Of a stretch of DNA of 64,000 bases, positions 1 to 8,424 are shown one piece after another (position 1 is the stretch's first letter; every line of letters starts with the position of its first letter). The position numbers and the translations under genes were made by a program. Source of the DNA: Desulfoluna limicola. Lineage in GTDB: Bacteria > Desulfobacterota > Desulfobacteria > Desulfobacterales > Desulfolunaceae. The notes under the pieces were generated by a model, which was given only the letters and a program-made list of their open reading frames with translations, did no database searches and was not told where the DNA came from. The stretch covers positions 992,001 to 1,056,000 of the forward strand of contig NZ_AP024488.1 in NCBI RefSeq assembly GCF_021654575.1, written 5' to 3'.

Positions 1-714
1 GAGCGGTCCATCGAGATTCTCTGCGATGCCCTTGCAGGGTATCGGACCAAGGAGAGCGCCGTCATCCAGGTGACCGAGCTCTTTTCAACCATTAAGGTCC
101 GGAGGGAAGAGCGCATCAAGGTGGCCCTGTTCGGGGACCTGTACGTGCGGGACAACGATGTGATGAACCAGGACCTGGTCCGGGTGATTGAGGCCCATGG
201 GGGCGAGGCCATCACCACGCCGTACAACGATTACGCCAAGATGATCGCGGAGAAGTATTTCAAGAAGTGGTTTGCCGAAGGAAAGTACATGAACGTTCTC
301 TCCTACAAGCCCCTTCTGGCCGCCATGAATACCCTGGAGAAACGCTATCTCAAGTACTTTGAGCGGGTGCTTCCCGATGTGCGGCACACCTACGATGACG
401 ACCCCGAAAAGATCATCGCCCAGTACAACCTCTCCCTTGAGAACACCGGGGAGTCCATGGACAATATCCTGAAGGTGCACTACATCAAAAAGCATTACCC
501 GGATGTGGGGCTTTTCGTCCAGACCAGTCCCGCGTTTTGTTGCGCCTCACTCATCACCGAAGCCATGACGGAAAAGATCGAGGGGGTCACCGGCGTGCCG
601 GTGGTCTGCGTCACCTACGACGGCACCGGGGGCAACAAGAACAGGCAGATCATTCCCTATTTGAAGTACCCGCGCAAAGCGGAAGGGGTCGACCTTCGGA
701 AGGCATCGGCTTGA
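1..714 (+). CDS. 2-hydroxyacyl-CoA dehydratase/activase-type protein, C-terminal part (5' end outside window)
   Basis: The reading frame is open from base 1, so this is the C-terminal ~237 residues of a longer protein; the GTG at 70 is internal. It resembles the end of the large activase/dehydratase proteins (BcrC/BadD/HgdB-like, DUF2229 type), whose family members handle [4Fe-4S] clusters and ATP-driven electron transfer to CoA-thioester dehydratases. Visible features are SPAFCCASL with a Cys pair, the following VVCVTYDGTGG segment and an NKNRQ stretch typical of the HgdB-like C-terminus. The ATPase half, if present, is upstream of the window. A 13-bp hairpin follows the stop directly. Family membership is fairly clear; the substrate cannot be told. 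Confidence 0.7.
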   Translation, partial: ERSIEILCDALAGYRTKESAVIQVTELFSTIKVRREERIKVALFGDLYVRDNDVMNQDLVRVIEAHGGEAITTPYNDYAKMIAEKYFKKWFAEGKYMNVLSYKPLLAAMNTLEKRYLKYFERVLPDVRHTYDDDPEKIIAQYNLSLENTGESMDNILKVHYIKKHYPDVGLFVQTSPAFCCASLITEAMTEKIEGVTGVPVVCVTYDGTGGNKNRQIIPYLKYPRKAEGVDLRKASA

Positions 715-720
715 TGCAGA

Positions 721-750
721 AGGCCGGAAGAGGAGCCCCTCTTCCGGCCT
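721..750 (+). terminator. Hairpin just after the dehydratase/activase gene
   Basis: A perfect 13-bp stem (AGGCCGGAAGAGG paired with its complement, 4-nt loop AGCC) begins 6 bases after the stop codon. The following bases (GTGCAAAACA) are not T-rich, so it may stabilise the 3' end or work with Rho rather than act as a classical intrinsic terminator. Confidence 0.5.
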
Positions 751-759
751 GTGCAAAAC

Positions 760-1046
760 ATGCCTCCGGGTTCGCGAATGCTCCCGACTTTCGTTCCTCG
801 GGTTAAAAATACCTCCGGCGGCCCTGCCGGGGGCCAAACTTGTGAAAAGTTTGACAAACAGGTTTTAGGACCTGACCACCTGCATAACCCGTTTCGGAAA
901 AATCAGATGATCCTGGCTTAACGATCATCTCGTCTCTATTTCCGTCAGCCCCGCAAGGGGCTGACGGAAATAGAGATGGCAACCGGAAAGTTTTTGGAGC
1001 TCATTTCAAAAAGCGACCCGCCGGAGGCATCGCTGAATAGTTACGA
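760..1046. repeat. CCGGCGG-family intergenic element (copy 1, with long hairpin)
   Basis: Contains the B-end block (CCTCCGGCGGCCCTGCCGG then CAAACTTGTGAAAAGTTTG) at about 817-870 and ends with GCCGGAGGCATCGCTGAATA at the right edge. The interior holds a 20-bp perfect hairpin (933-976) and the motif CCGGAAAGTTTTTGGAGC. The hairpin, that motif and the right end are matched in inverse orientation by the copy at 35878-36111, so both derive from one mobile element design. The fragment at 760-800 (GGTTCGCGAATGCTCC) belongs to a variant also seen at 13450 and 43472. Confidence 0.75.
933..976. repeat. 20-bp perfect inverted repeat with GCAA loop
   Basis: Left arm 933-952 (TCTCTATTTCCGTCAGCCCC) pairs perfectly with 957-976 around a GCAA tetraloop. 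The stem has the same CAGCCC/GGGCTG apex as the hairpin at 35943-35992, but the lower arms differ in sequence while still pairing, which suggests selection for structure. It sits inside the intergenic element of 760-1046. Confidence 0.85.
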
Positions 1047-1054
1047 GGTTTTTA

Positions 1055-1200
1055 ACATTCCTTCGTGTAGCGCCGAAGGGCGCTTCGTGGCCTTCGTGGT
1101 TTGTGCCTGTTAACAGGGCCATGAAGGCATCTGGCATCCGCTTGGCTTTGGCCGGAATCGTGCCGGTGTCAAAGAGGGACTCCTTGACCGCAGGTTGTCT
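1055..1200. repeat. Second intergenic repeat type (copy at 1055; partner at 13585)
   Basis: The stretch with GCGCCGAAGGGCGCTTCGTG, then CATGAAGGCATCTGGCATCC and GCTTGGCTTTGGCCGGAAT is matched, with about one mismatch per four to six bases, by 13585-13700. Both copies are noncoding and next to an element of the CCGGCGG family. No coding potential or function is visible. Confidence 0.5.
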
Positions 1201-1207
1201 TGCGCCA

Positions 1208-1738
1208 CTATTTTGGCATCTCTTTGAACATCCGCTTCACCGCATACTCCAGGCGTGCCTTAACCATGCCCTCATCAATATCTTTCTGAACTTCCCCCGT
1301 GGCCACCCCCATCCAGATGATAATGCCGGTTTGACTGTCAACAAGCGCAAGGAGCAGTCCGCCCTGGGGCATATGGGACAGGATTTCCGTTTGGGTCTCC
1401 TTGTCCACTTTCAACCCGAGGGCATCCATATCAACCCCTGCCGCGAAAACGGCGAATAAATCGGGGTTGGTTCGACTTTCGGACATGCCGCGATAGCGCA
1501 GTTCACGATCCATCAGGTGCTTTATCTCTGCATCCGCATCGAACCCGGGCGGTTCCCACTGACCTCGCGGGTCATTTAAGATGCTGGCATTTGCCAGCCA
1601 GGAGTAGGTCTTGTATCCCATAAAATTAGTCTTTGGGTAGAGATGGGTATTGACCTGGATATCCTTGACCGGAGCTGAGGCGCAGCCTGACAGGAAGCTG
1701 ATGAGAATGGCAATGAGGAATGCGTGCTTTTTGAACAT
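1208..1738 (-). CDS. DUF4136 domain lipoprotein, copy 1
   Basis: The 176-residue protein starts with a lipoprotein signal peptide (MFKKHAFLIAILISF then lipobox LSGC), so it should be secreted by Sec, lipidated on Cys and held in the outer membrane or periplasm. The rest matches DUF4136: an early FMGYKTYSWL segment, a DAEIKHLMDRELRYRGM segment and a closing TGIIIWMG segment. The function of DUF4136 is unknown. The start at 1738 has AAGGAG 9 bases upstream; in-frame upstream codons lack a signal sequence. A paralogue of identical length is encoded at 6438-6968, and the promoter regions of the two also match. Confidence 0.85.
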   Translation of the reverse strand: MFKKHAFLIAILISFLSGCASAPVKDIQVNTHLYPKTNFMGYKTYSWLANASILNDPRGQWEPPGFDADAEIKHLMDRELRYRGMSESRTNPDLFAVFAAGVDMDALGLKVDKETQTEILSHMPQGGLLLALVDSQTGIIIWMGVATGEVQKDIDEGMVKARLEYAVKRMFKEMPK

Positions 1739-1889
1739 GGGCGTGGTCTCCTTAAGTGATGTTATTCGTTCGATAATATTGTTTGTTCGATTTCCAGCAA
1801 GCCACAACACAGGAGGGGGCTGCAGGTGTGCCTCTTTAACTGGCAATTGCTTGGAATGTGTTGTTTGAATGCGATGAGTCGCTTTTTTT

Positions 1890-1985
1890 AAGTGTCGACT
1901 GACAAATGACGTGACGGTGACAGAGCGATTAAGATTTTAGAGAGTATACCAGAGTTGTTTCTTTGGTAATCGATATTTTGCATGA
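1890..1985 (-). promoter_or_regulatory. Conserved promoter region of DUF4136 copy 1
   Basis: On the minus strand this reads ...CTCTGGTATACTCTC..., an extended -10 (TGGTATACT; plus-strand AGTATA at 1943-1948), followed by a block rich in spaced GTCA words (CTGTCACCGTCACGTCATTT). The same arrangement lies upstream of copy 2 at 7148-7238, with roughly 70-75% identity over 90 bp although the intervening leader has diverged. The predicted 5' leader is about 200 nt long. Confidence 0.6.
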
Positions 1986-2406
1986 AGTGTGGCTTTTCAT
2001 TTTTTTGAACATCGTAACCACTTGTGGTGGGGAGTGGGAATTTTTCGGGCTCTGCGTGCCTTGCATGACACCATGACGGTGATTTGCCTCTCCGGTACCA
2101 TGCATGCACTTATGACGTGTGCTGTGACGGCAAAGCTGTTGATTAAACAACGAATAGCGTGCATAATTGAGACGATGGTGATTTTTAAGTCCAGTTAATT
2201 GCCATATTGCCCCCTGTAAGCCCCTCTGGCTGGGTGGGTTAACTCTATCGACGATCTCATTCTCCTTCATCGCCACAGGGCATTCAACCGGGACGTTTCT
2301 ACCGCCTGAGCCCTTCTTCCGTTTTAACAGATCGTTTAACTTGCCTTTCCATCAATTATCATTTCAAGTCTCTCTATTCGGTGTACACCAAGGATATCAT
2401 TAATAC
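1986..2406. other. Noncoding stretch without recognised genes
   Basis: No convincing gene on either strand and none of the dispersed repeats. It lies between the divergent promoter of the DUF4136 gene and the binding-protein gene, so it probably carries the promoter of the latter; no clear -35/-10 pair was identified. Confidence 0.4.
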
Positions 2407-2416
2407 GGAGACACAC

Positions 2417-3538
2417 ATGCCACTCGAGATAAAAGCAGACAAGGGGTGCCGTGCCGTGCGGAGTCTTCTGGTCGTGGTATTTTTGCTGCTATGTGCATGC
2501 ACTCGGGATTCAGAGCCCATCAAGATCGGGGCCATCATCCCCCTGACCGGAGCTGCATCCCAGCATGTTGTTTTCGTGGATGCCATGACCTTGGCCATGG
2601 ATGAGATTAACGCCACAGGCGGTGTGAACGGCAGGAAGCTGAAACTTATTGTGACGGACAGCCAAAGCAACCCGGAGGAGGGCAGGCAAGCTTTTGTTCG
2701 TATGGAAAAAGCCCATCACCCTCTGGTTTACCTCACCACCACCAGTGTGGTCTCCCTTGCTCTGGCCCCATTGGCCGAGGAGACAAGGGTGGTGCTGGTG
2801 GGGATGGCGGCTTCCAGCCCCCGTGTGACACCGGGCAGGCAGTGGGTGTTCAAGTACTATATCACACCGGAGGATGAGGTGGTTCCCATTGTCAGTCACC
2901 TCAAGTGGTTGAAGATCAGGACCCTGGGAATCCTCTATCAGGATGACGCCTTTGGCAGGTCTTTGAACACGGTTGTTACCCAAAGGGTGGAGTCCTTGGG
3001 CGCGCGTGCTGTGAGCGTCCCCTTTGCCGCATCGGATCCACGGTTTGCGGAAAAGATTGCGCGCATCAACGACATGGAGGCGATCTATGTTGTGGGGTTC
3101 GTCCGTGTTGCAGGAAAGGCGATTCTGGCGTTGAGGGAACAACAGTATCCAGGGACTATTCTTGCCTATTCAGGGGCTTCGAGCCTTCCCCAGGCCATGC
3201 CGGAGATGCTTCCACAGCTTGAAGGAATCTATCTTGCCGCCCCCATTATCTACAACCCCAACTACGTCTTTGCCCGGAAGGCAAAAGAACGTTACGAGCG
3301 ACGGTTTAATCAGAACTTTACCCACCAGGCGGCCAATGGCTACGATTTCATTCATATCCTTGCCGGGCTGATGGAGGGGGAAGACGTGAGCCGGGAAAGG
3401 GTCCGGGAACGTCTCAACAGCGAGTTTTCTTATCCCGGGGTATTCGGGTACATAGAAAAAGACGCGGGACAACACGACATTGCTTTTCCTCTCTACCCTG
3501 CCCGGATCGTCAATGGAACCATTCACTACCTGCAATAG
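2417..3538 (+). CDS. Periplasmic ligand-binding lipoprotein (Peripla_BP_6, LivK-like)
   Basis: A 373-residue type I binding protein of the branched-chain amino acid/amide family. A signal peptide ends in CACT (lipobox-like LLLCAC), followed by KIGAIIPLTG, the usual first strand of this fold, and AMDEINATGGVNGRKL. ATG 2417 is chosen because GGAG lies 6 bases upstream; a GTG 12 codons earlier has no such site. No LivHMGF permease genes are adjacent. Instead a hybrid histidine kinase begins 25 bases downstream, so the protein probably hands a small amino-acid- or amide-like ligand to that sensor rather than to a transporter. The ligand is unknown. Confidence 0.85.
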   Translation: MPLEIKADKGCRAVRSLLVVVFLLLCACTRDSEPIKIGAIIPLTGAASQHVVFVDAMTLAMDEINATGGVNGRKLKLIVTDSQSNPEEGRQAFVRMEKAHHPLVYLTTTSVVSLALAPLAEETRVVLVGMAASSPRVTPGRQWVFKYYITPEDEVVPIVSHLKWLKIRTLGILYQDDAFGRSLNTVVTQRVESLGARAVSVPFAASDPRFAEKIARINDMEAIYVVGFVRVAGKAILALREQQYPGTILAYSGASSLPQAMPEMLPQLEGIYLAAPIIYNPNYVFARKAKERYERRFNQNFTHQAANGYDFIHILAGLMEGEDVSRERVRERLNSEFSYPGVFGYIEKDAGQHDIAFPLYPARIVNGTIHYLQ

Positions 3539-3563
3539 CCAGTCTTAACGAGGTGACTCAGCC

Positions 3564-6263
3564 ATGAGGCTCTCTATCCGCCTCAAATTAACGGGAACCT
3601 ATGCCATTGTCATGATTGCCCTGGTGATGATGTCCGGGTACGCCATTCATACGACCAAGGCTATTTTTATTCGTGAAATCGGCCAGAGCTCTGTTCTCGT
3701 GGCCCAGGAGGTGTTTAAAAGGATGGATCAGCGCCTCTATCATTTTATGAATGAGTTGCAGATTCATACCATGGGGCATCCGTTTCAGCAGGAACTGGGC
3801 GTTTCGAACGCCGCGTTCGAGGCCATGGGCGACCGGGCCGATTATGTAAACCGCGAAGCGTCTCTCTGGAATGATGGGGACCGCTCCGTGTTGAAAAAGG
3901 ACGTCCTTAACAGCCATTCTTCGGAGCATTTGCGCGAACTGTACTATACGAATTTTGAACGACGGTACGGCTATTCACTCGTGGAGAATGTGATCCTTAC
4001 AAATAGGTATGGTGCTGTTGTGATCATGGTCACCGGGGAAACACCCTACGATCATGGGGAGGCGTTGTGGTGGAAGACCGTGCGGGAGAGCGGGAGTTTT
4101 GTGGGAAACATCCATCGCAATCGTACCACTGGAAAGACGGGGATCGATTTGGCCGTTGCCGTCACAGACGAGCGCGGTCGGTTTGCCGGGGGGCTTCTTC
4201 TTCGGTTGAATATCCGGCAGTTGATACGGGAGGCGGAAGTCGGGGTTCGCAAGTACCACAGCACGCGAATTCAAATTGTTACGGAGGACGGTCGGCTGCT
4301 TTACGCAACCAGCCCCCATCGGTACCTTGAAGATGTGAGCATGAGTGAGGTTTACCCTTACCTTGCCGAGGAAGAGGGGTTTGTTGTTACCAAGAAAGGA
4401 GAGCCCAGGATTTACTCGTTTACGCATTCCCGGGGGTTCAAGTTTTTTGAGGGGCTTAACTGGAACCTGGTGATTTCCCACCGCCTGGATGATGTGTTGG
4501 CGTCGTATCGCAGTCTTCAGGTCAGCCTGATTGTTTTTACCATGATTATGGCCAGTTTAACCCTTGCTCTGGTGATCTTGCTTGCGGCGAGGGTGACCTC
4601 TCCGCTGAGGGAGCTGATGGAGGGGATTCAAACCTTGGGAGAAGGGGGCTATGGCAGCCCGGTGAAGGTGAGGAGCCGGGATGAGTTCGGCGACCTGGCC
4701 CGTGCCTTCAATGAGATGATGGAACGAAGGCGGCGCATGGAAGCGGACCTTCATTTCGCCGGATTTGCCATGGACCATGCTTCGGACGCCGCGTTGTGGG
4801 TGAGCCCTGACGGTATGATCACCTATGTGAATGAGGCATTGTGCGACTCGTTGGGGTATGGCCGTCGGGATCTTTTGGGAGCACATATTGAAACGGTGGA
4901 TCAGGGGGTTTCGCGGGAGGTGTGGAGTGATTACTGGAACGAGTTGAAATCAAGGGGACACCTCACCGTCGAAAGAGCATTTGAGACAAACGATGGGCGA
5001 TCCCTCCCCGTGGAGGTTGTGGTGAACCACATGGAATTCAGGGGGCGGGAGTATCTCTGCGCGTTTGCAAGGGACATCTCCGAGCGAAAGAGGAACGAGG
5101 ACGAAAGGCTCCAGATGGAGCGGCGTCTGAGACAGGCGCAGAAGATGGAGGCCATTGGAACCCTTGCCGGCGGTATTGCCCATGACTTTAACAATATTCT
5201 CAGCGTGATCCTGGGGTATGCCGACATGGCCCGGGAGGACCTTCCCAGAGGAGCCCCGGCCCTTGACGATATCCGTGAGGTGCTGAAAGCCGGGAACCGG
5301 GCCCGGGACCTCGTGGCTCAGATCCTTGCCTTCAGCCGGCAGTCCGAAACCGAGCATATACCCTTTCAGCCGGCAAGCATTATCAAGGAAGGGGTTAAGA
5401 TGCTTCGTGCCTCCCTACCCAGCACCATCATCATCAAGGAGAACATCAACCCCGAGTGTGGGGTGATCGTCTCCGATCCCACGCAGATGAACCAGGTGCT
5501 CATCAATCTGTGTACGAATGCCTTTCACGCCATGGAAAAAGAGGGGGGGATTCTTACGGTTGAACTGAAAAATGAGACTGTAGATAAAAAGGCTATTGAG
5601 CCCGGATCGGAGCTTCAGCCCGGAAGGTATGTCAAGCTCACGGTCCAGGACTCAGGGCCGGGGATACCGGATGCGATTCAGGAGAGGATCTTTGAACCCT
5701 ACTTCACGACCAAAGAAGTGGGCAGGGGCACAGGCATGGGGCTGGCCATTGTGCATGGCATCATGAAGAGTTGCGGCGGGTTTATCACCCTGGAGAGCCG
5801 GGTGGGCCAGGGGGCCACGTTCCGGCTTTATTTTCCTGCCAGCCGGGAGGCGGCCTTTCCAGCCCTGGATGACGGGGTTGATGTCCCCGGTGGTTCAGAA
5901 CGGATTTTGTTTGTTGATGATGAACCATATCTGGCGGAGATGGGGCAGGAGATGCTGGAGCGACTGGGGTATCAGGTGACGGTGGCCAGGGAAAGCATCA
6001 AAGCCTGGGAGCTTTTCGAGAAAGACCCCGAGGCCTTTGACCTGGTCATTACCGACCAGACGATGCCGGAGATGACCGGGGCGGCACTTTCCGAGTACAT
6101 TCTGAGATTACGGCCGGGTTTTCCCATCATTCTGTGCACGGGCTACAGCTCCCTGATTTCAGAAGAGAAGGCCAAGTCCATGGGGATTCGCGAGTTTGCC
6201 CTGAAGCCTTTGGTGAAAAGGGATATTGCTTATTTGATTCGCAAGGTGTTGGGAACACCTTAG
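3564..6263 (+). CDS. Hybrid sensor histidine kinase (Cache-HAMP-PAS-HisKA-HATPase-REC)
   Basis: 899 residues. Membrane helix near 7-29, periplasmic Cache-like sensor to about 310, second helix about 318-342, HAMP (RVTSPLRELMEGI, then SRDEFGDLARAFNEMM), PAS (ASDAALWVSPDGMITYVNEA), HisKA with GGIAHDFNNILS carrying the phosphorylated His, HATPase with N box NLCTNAFHAM and G boxes DSGPGIP and GTGMGLAIV, and a C-terminal receiver with DLVITDQTMPEMTG. It starts 25 bases after the binding-protein gene with a GAGGTG site, and probably forms an operon with it. There is no DNA-binding output domain, so the signal must pass to another regulator, not found in the window. Confidence 0.9.
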   Translation: MRLSIRLKLTGTYAIVMIALVMMSGYAIHTTKAIFIREIGQSSVLVAQEVFKRMDQRLYHFMNELQIHTMGHPFQQELGVSNAAFEAMGDRADYVNREASLWNDGDRSVLKKDVLNSHSSEHLRELYYTNFERRYGYSLVENVILTNRYGAVVIMVTGETPYDHGEALWWKTVRESGSFVGNIHRNRTTGKTGIDLAVAVTDERGRFAGGLLLRLNIRQLIREAEVGVRKYHSTRIQIVTEDGRLLYATSPHRYLEDVSMSEVYPYLAEEEGFVVTKKGEPRIYSFTHSRGFKFFEGLNWNLVISHRLDDVLASYRSLQVSLIVFTMIMASLTLALVILLAARVTSPLRELMEGIQTLGEGGYGSPVKVRSRDEFGDLARAFNEMMERRRRMEADLHFAGFAMDHASDAALWVSPDGMITYVNEALCDSLGYGRRDLLGAHIETVDQGVSREVWSDYWNELKSRGHLTVERAFETNDGRSLPVEVVVNHMEFRGREYLCAFARDISERKRNEDERLQMERRLRQAQKMEAIGTLAGGIAHDFNNILSVILGYADMAREDLPRGAPALDDIREVLKAGNRARDLVAQILAFSRQSETEHIPFQPASIIKEGVKMLRASLPSTIIIKENINPECGVIVSDPTQMNQVLINLCTNAFHAMEKEGGILTVELKNETVDKKAIEPGSELQPGRYVKLTVQDSGPGIPDAIQERIFEPYFTTKEVGRGTGMGLAIVHGIMKSCGGFITLESRVGQGATFRLYFPASREAAFPALDDGVDVPGGSERILFVDDEPYLAEMGQEMLERLGYQVTVARESIKAWELFEKDPEAFDLVITDQTMPEMTGAALSEYILRLRPGFPIILCTGYSSLISEEKAKSMGIREFALKPLVKRDIAYLIRKVLGTP

Positions 6264-6437
6264 GGGGCTCTGGGAGGAAAACGGTCTTCATAGGCGGGAT
6301 GAGCCGCGTCGAAAGCGGCTTGAATCCATGGCCCCCGCCCCTCCCTCTCAGGGGCAAGGGGCGAACAGCAACGGAAATAATTCAGCAGGCGAGGGTGGCC
6401 AAGCCCTTCTGGCAAAACCACCCCGGTCCCGGTGACT

Positions 6438-6968
6438 CTATTTGGGTATTTTTTTGAGTAATTTCGTCACCGCATAGTCCAGGCGCGCTTTAATCGTCAG
6501 CCCATCGATTCCCTGCTGCACCTCTGCCTTGGCCATGCCCAGCCAGATGACGAATCCGGTGTCAGGGTCCACGAAGGCGATCAACAACCCTCCTTTGGGC
6601 AGGTTTTCCTGTATTTCCGAATGGGTTTCAGGATCCACCATCAGGTCAAGGGCATCCATATCAACACCCGCTGCAAAGGCGACCAACAGGTCGGGGTTTG
6701 CCGAGCTCTTTGACATCCCCCGTTTGCGAAGCTCGCGATCTATCAGGAACTTTATTTCTGCATCTGCATCGAATCCTGGGGGCTCCCACTTGCCTTCGGG
6801 GTCATTGAGGATCGAGGCACTGCCAAGCCATGCGAAGGTATTGTATCCGTTGAAGTTTACCTTGGGGTCGGCCTTCGATTTCAGTTTGATGTCGCTGACC
6901 GGGGCTGTTGTGCAGCCTGCAAGAAAAATGAACGCAATGACAAAGAGAAGTGCATGTTTTCTGATCAT
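6438..6968 (-). CDS. DUF4136 domain lipoprotein, copy 2
   Basis: 176 residues, the same length as copy 1 (1208-1738) and similar throughout: signal peptide MIRKHALLFVIAFIF, lipobox LAGC, FNGYNTFAWLG, the shared PPGFDADAEIK segment and TGFVIWLGMA near the end. Predicted lipid-anchored envelope protein of unknown function. The start at 6968 has AAAGGAG about 9 bases upstream, in the same context as copy 1 (ATCACGCCC before ATG). The two genes flank the binding protein/kinase pair, suggesting a duplication that included the regulatory region. Confidence 0.85.
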   Translation of the reverse strand: MIRKHALLFVIAFIFLAGCTTAPVSDIKLKSKADPKVNFNGYNTFAWLGSASILNDPEGKWEPPGFDADAEIKFLIDRELRKRGMSKSSANPDLLVAFAAGVDMDALDLMVDPETHSEIQENLPKGGLLIAFVDPDTGFVIWLGMAKAEVQQGIDGLTIKARLDYAVTKLLKKIPK

Positions 6969-7147
6969 GGGCGTGATCTCCTTTAATAGGGTTATCATTT
7001 CAATTCAATTTAAATGGCGTAAACAACGGTGACTCTCATTCGGTCGAAGTGCAGTGAACCACAAAGAAGACAGGCAATGCCTGGGGCCGTCTGTAACGGG
7101 GGCATGGCTTATAATGAGTTGTTTTGGTGCGACACGCTCTTTTTTCA

Positions 7148-7238
7148 GTGTCGGCTGCGAAATGACGCGACGGTGACAGAACGGTGAGCGTTTTTGTGAG
7201 TATACCAGAATTGATCTTTTGGTGAGTAATATTTTGGC
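7148..7238 (-). promoter_or_regulatory. Conserved promoter region of DUF4136 copy 2
   Basis: Minus-strand TTCTGGTATACTCAC gives an extended -10 TGGTATACT (plus-strand AGTATA at 7199-7204), followed by CTGTCACCGTCGCGTCATTT, as in the region 1890-1985. Conservation of these elements while the rest of the leader differs suggests a shared regulator or shared RNA leader. Confidence 0.6.
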
Positions 7239-7263
7239 CGGCGCAGTGTTTTTTTACATTTAG

Positions 7264-7435
7264 TGTAACTGTTCAGTAAGCCTTCGGCGGCAAGGTGTGC
7301 CACCTTGAAAGCAGATAGCGGCTGCGCTTTAGCGTGAGATTCGTTCCTGGCCACTTTTCAAGAGCTGTTTGGCATACTTTTCAAAAGTTTGGCCCCGGCA
7401 GGGCCACCGGAGGCAATGTTGAGCTAAACAGTTCC
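7264..7435. repeat. CCGGCGG-family intergenic element (copy 2, near full length)
   Basis: Left terminus GTAACTGTTCAG and right terminus CTAAACAGTTCCC form imperfect terminal inverted repeats. The A-end (CGGCGGCAAGGTGTGCCACC) is at the left and the B-end (TTTTCAAAAGTTTGG and its GGCAGGGCC) at the right. About 172 bp, with no coding capacity. Confidence 0.75.
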
Positions 7436-7581
7436 CATGTCTTTAAACGATGGAAGCCAACCTGTGGTTGGGGGAGGGACATATTGATGGCCTTGTGATT
7501 GGCCATGGGGTGGCTTTACGCCAGGGGTTGGAAAAGCTGGGGCACCCCAGCTTTAAAGGGCACTGCCCGTCGCACTGCAGG

Positions 7582-8232
7582 CTACGATTTTCGTCGTGGT
7601 TTTCGGTCCTTCTTACTTTTTGCGGCGTCGGCCGTTCCCGCCTGTTTTGAAGGGGTCTTTTTCCGTCTCTTTTTTTCCACTGAAAACCCGAATTTTCCCA
7701 GTTTTTTCCCGAGGCCGTGGTATTGCCCGTGGGAGTAACAGATGGGCTTTGCATGGTCGAGGTGAAAGGTGCCGGTCTCCTCGTCCAGGTAGCGCTCGTC
7801 AGCCAGGACATTCACCACCTCGCTGATGAACATGTCGTGGGTGCCCAAGGGAACGATCTCCTTGACCCGGCATTCGATGTGAAGGGGCGCCTCCTCGATG
7901 ATGGGGGCGTTTACCTTTTCCGCTTTTCCCGCCGTGAGCCCCATCTCCTCAAATTTCTGGTGTTTTCGTCCCGAACGCACCCCGCACCAGTCGGTGGCCC
8001 TGGCCAATTCTTCGGTGGTGATGTTGATGACGTATTCACCGGTTCGTTTTAAAATGTCGTAGGAGTGGCGATTGGGGCGCACTGAGATGTAGCACATGGG
8101 CGGGTCCGAACAGATGGTGCCCGTCCAGGCGATGGTGATGATGTTGTGCTCCTCTTCGGTTTCTCCGCAGCTTACCATCACGGCGGGAAGGGGGTAGATC
8201 ATGTTTCCGGGGCGCCAGCTTACTTTGGCCAT
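7582..8232 (-). CDS. Flavin reductase family protein
   Basis: 216 residues with the flavin reductase-like/FMN-binding split-barrel pattern: NMIYPLPAVMVSC at the N-terminus, ITIAWTGTICSDPPMCYISV as the flavin-binding segment, then YVINI and the WCGVRSG segment typical of the Desulfobacterota/archaeal branch. Expected to bind FMN in the cytoplasm; the electron donor and acceptor are unknown. The last ~35 residues are a Lys/Arg-rich tail (KKRRKKTPSK and KDRKPRRKS), unusual for this family and possibly nucleic-acid binding or disordered. Start at 8232 is preceded by AAGGAT 6 bases away. The gene stands alone. Confidence 0.85.
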   Translation of the reverse strand: MAKVSWRPGNMIYPLPAVMVSCGETEEEHNIITIAWTGTICSDPPMCYISVRPNRHSYDILKRTGEYVINITTEELARATDWCGVRSGRKHQKFEEMGLTAGKAEKVNAPIIEEAPLHIECRVKEIVPLGTHDMFISEVVNVLADERYLDEETGTFHLDHAKPICYSHGQYHGLGKKLGKFGFSVEKKRRKKTPSKQAGTADAAKSKKDRKPRRKS

Positions 8233-8276
8233 CTGAATATCCTTCTGTGGGGTGTGCCGAGTCGGTCGGGGTCGGC

Positions 8277-8322
8277 GCGCCATGTCACCGTGGTATGCGA
8301 TGACATGGCGCGGTACTTTTTT
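8277..8322 (+). terminator. Hairpin with T-tract, orphan
   Basis: An 11-bp stem GCGCCATGTCA (8277-8287) pairs with 8301-8311, followed on the plus strand by GGTACTTTTTT. No plus-strand gene precedes it; the flanking genes are both on the minus strand. It may be a leftover or may end an unrecognised transcript. Confidence 0.35.
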
Positions 8323-8424
8323 AATGATACGCTAATGTGGGCTCCTAAGCCAGTGGGGTGGGGGCATTCGCAACCCACTTTCGAGGTGGCACACCTCACA
8401 GCCGGAGGCCGTTTTTTATCCGAT

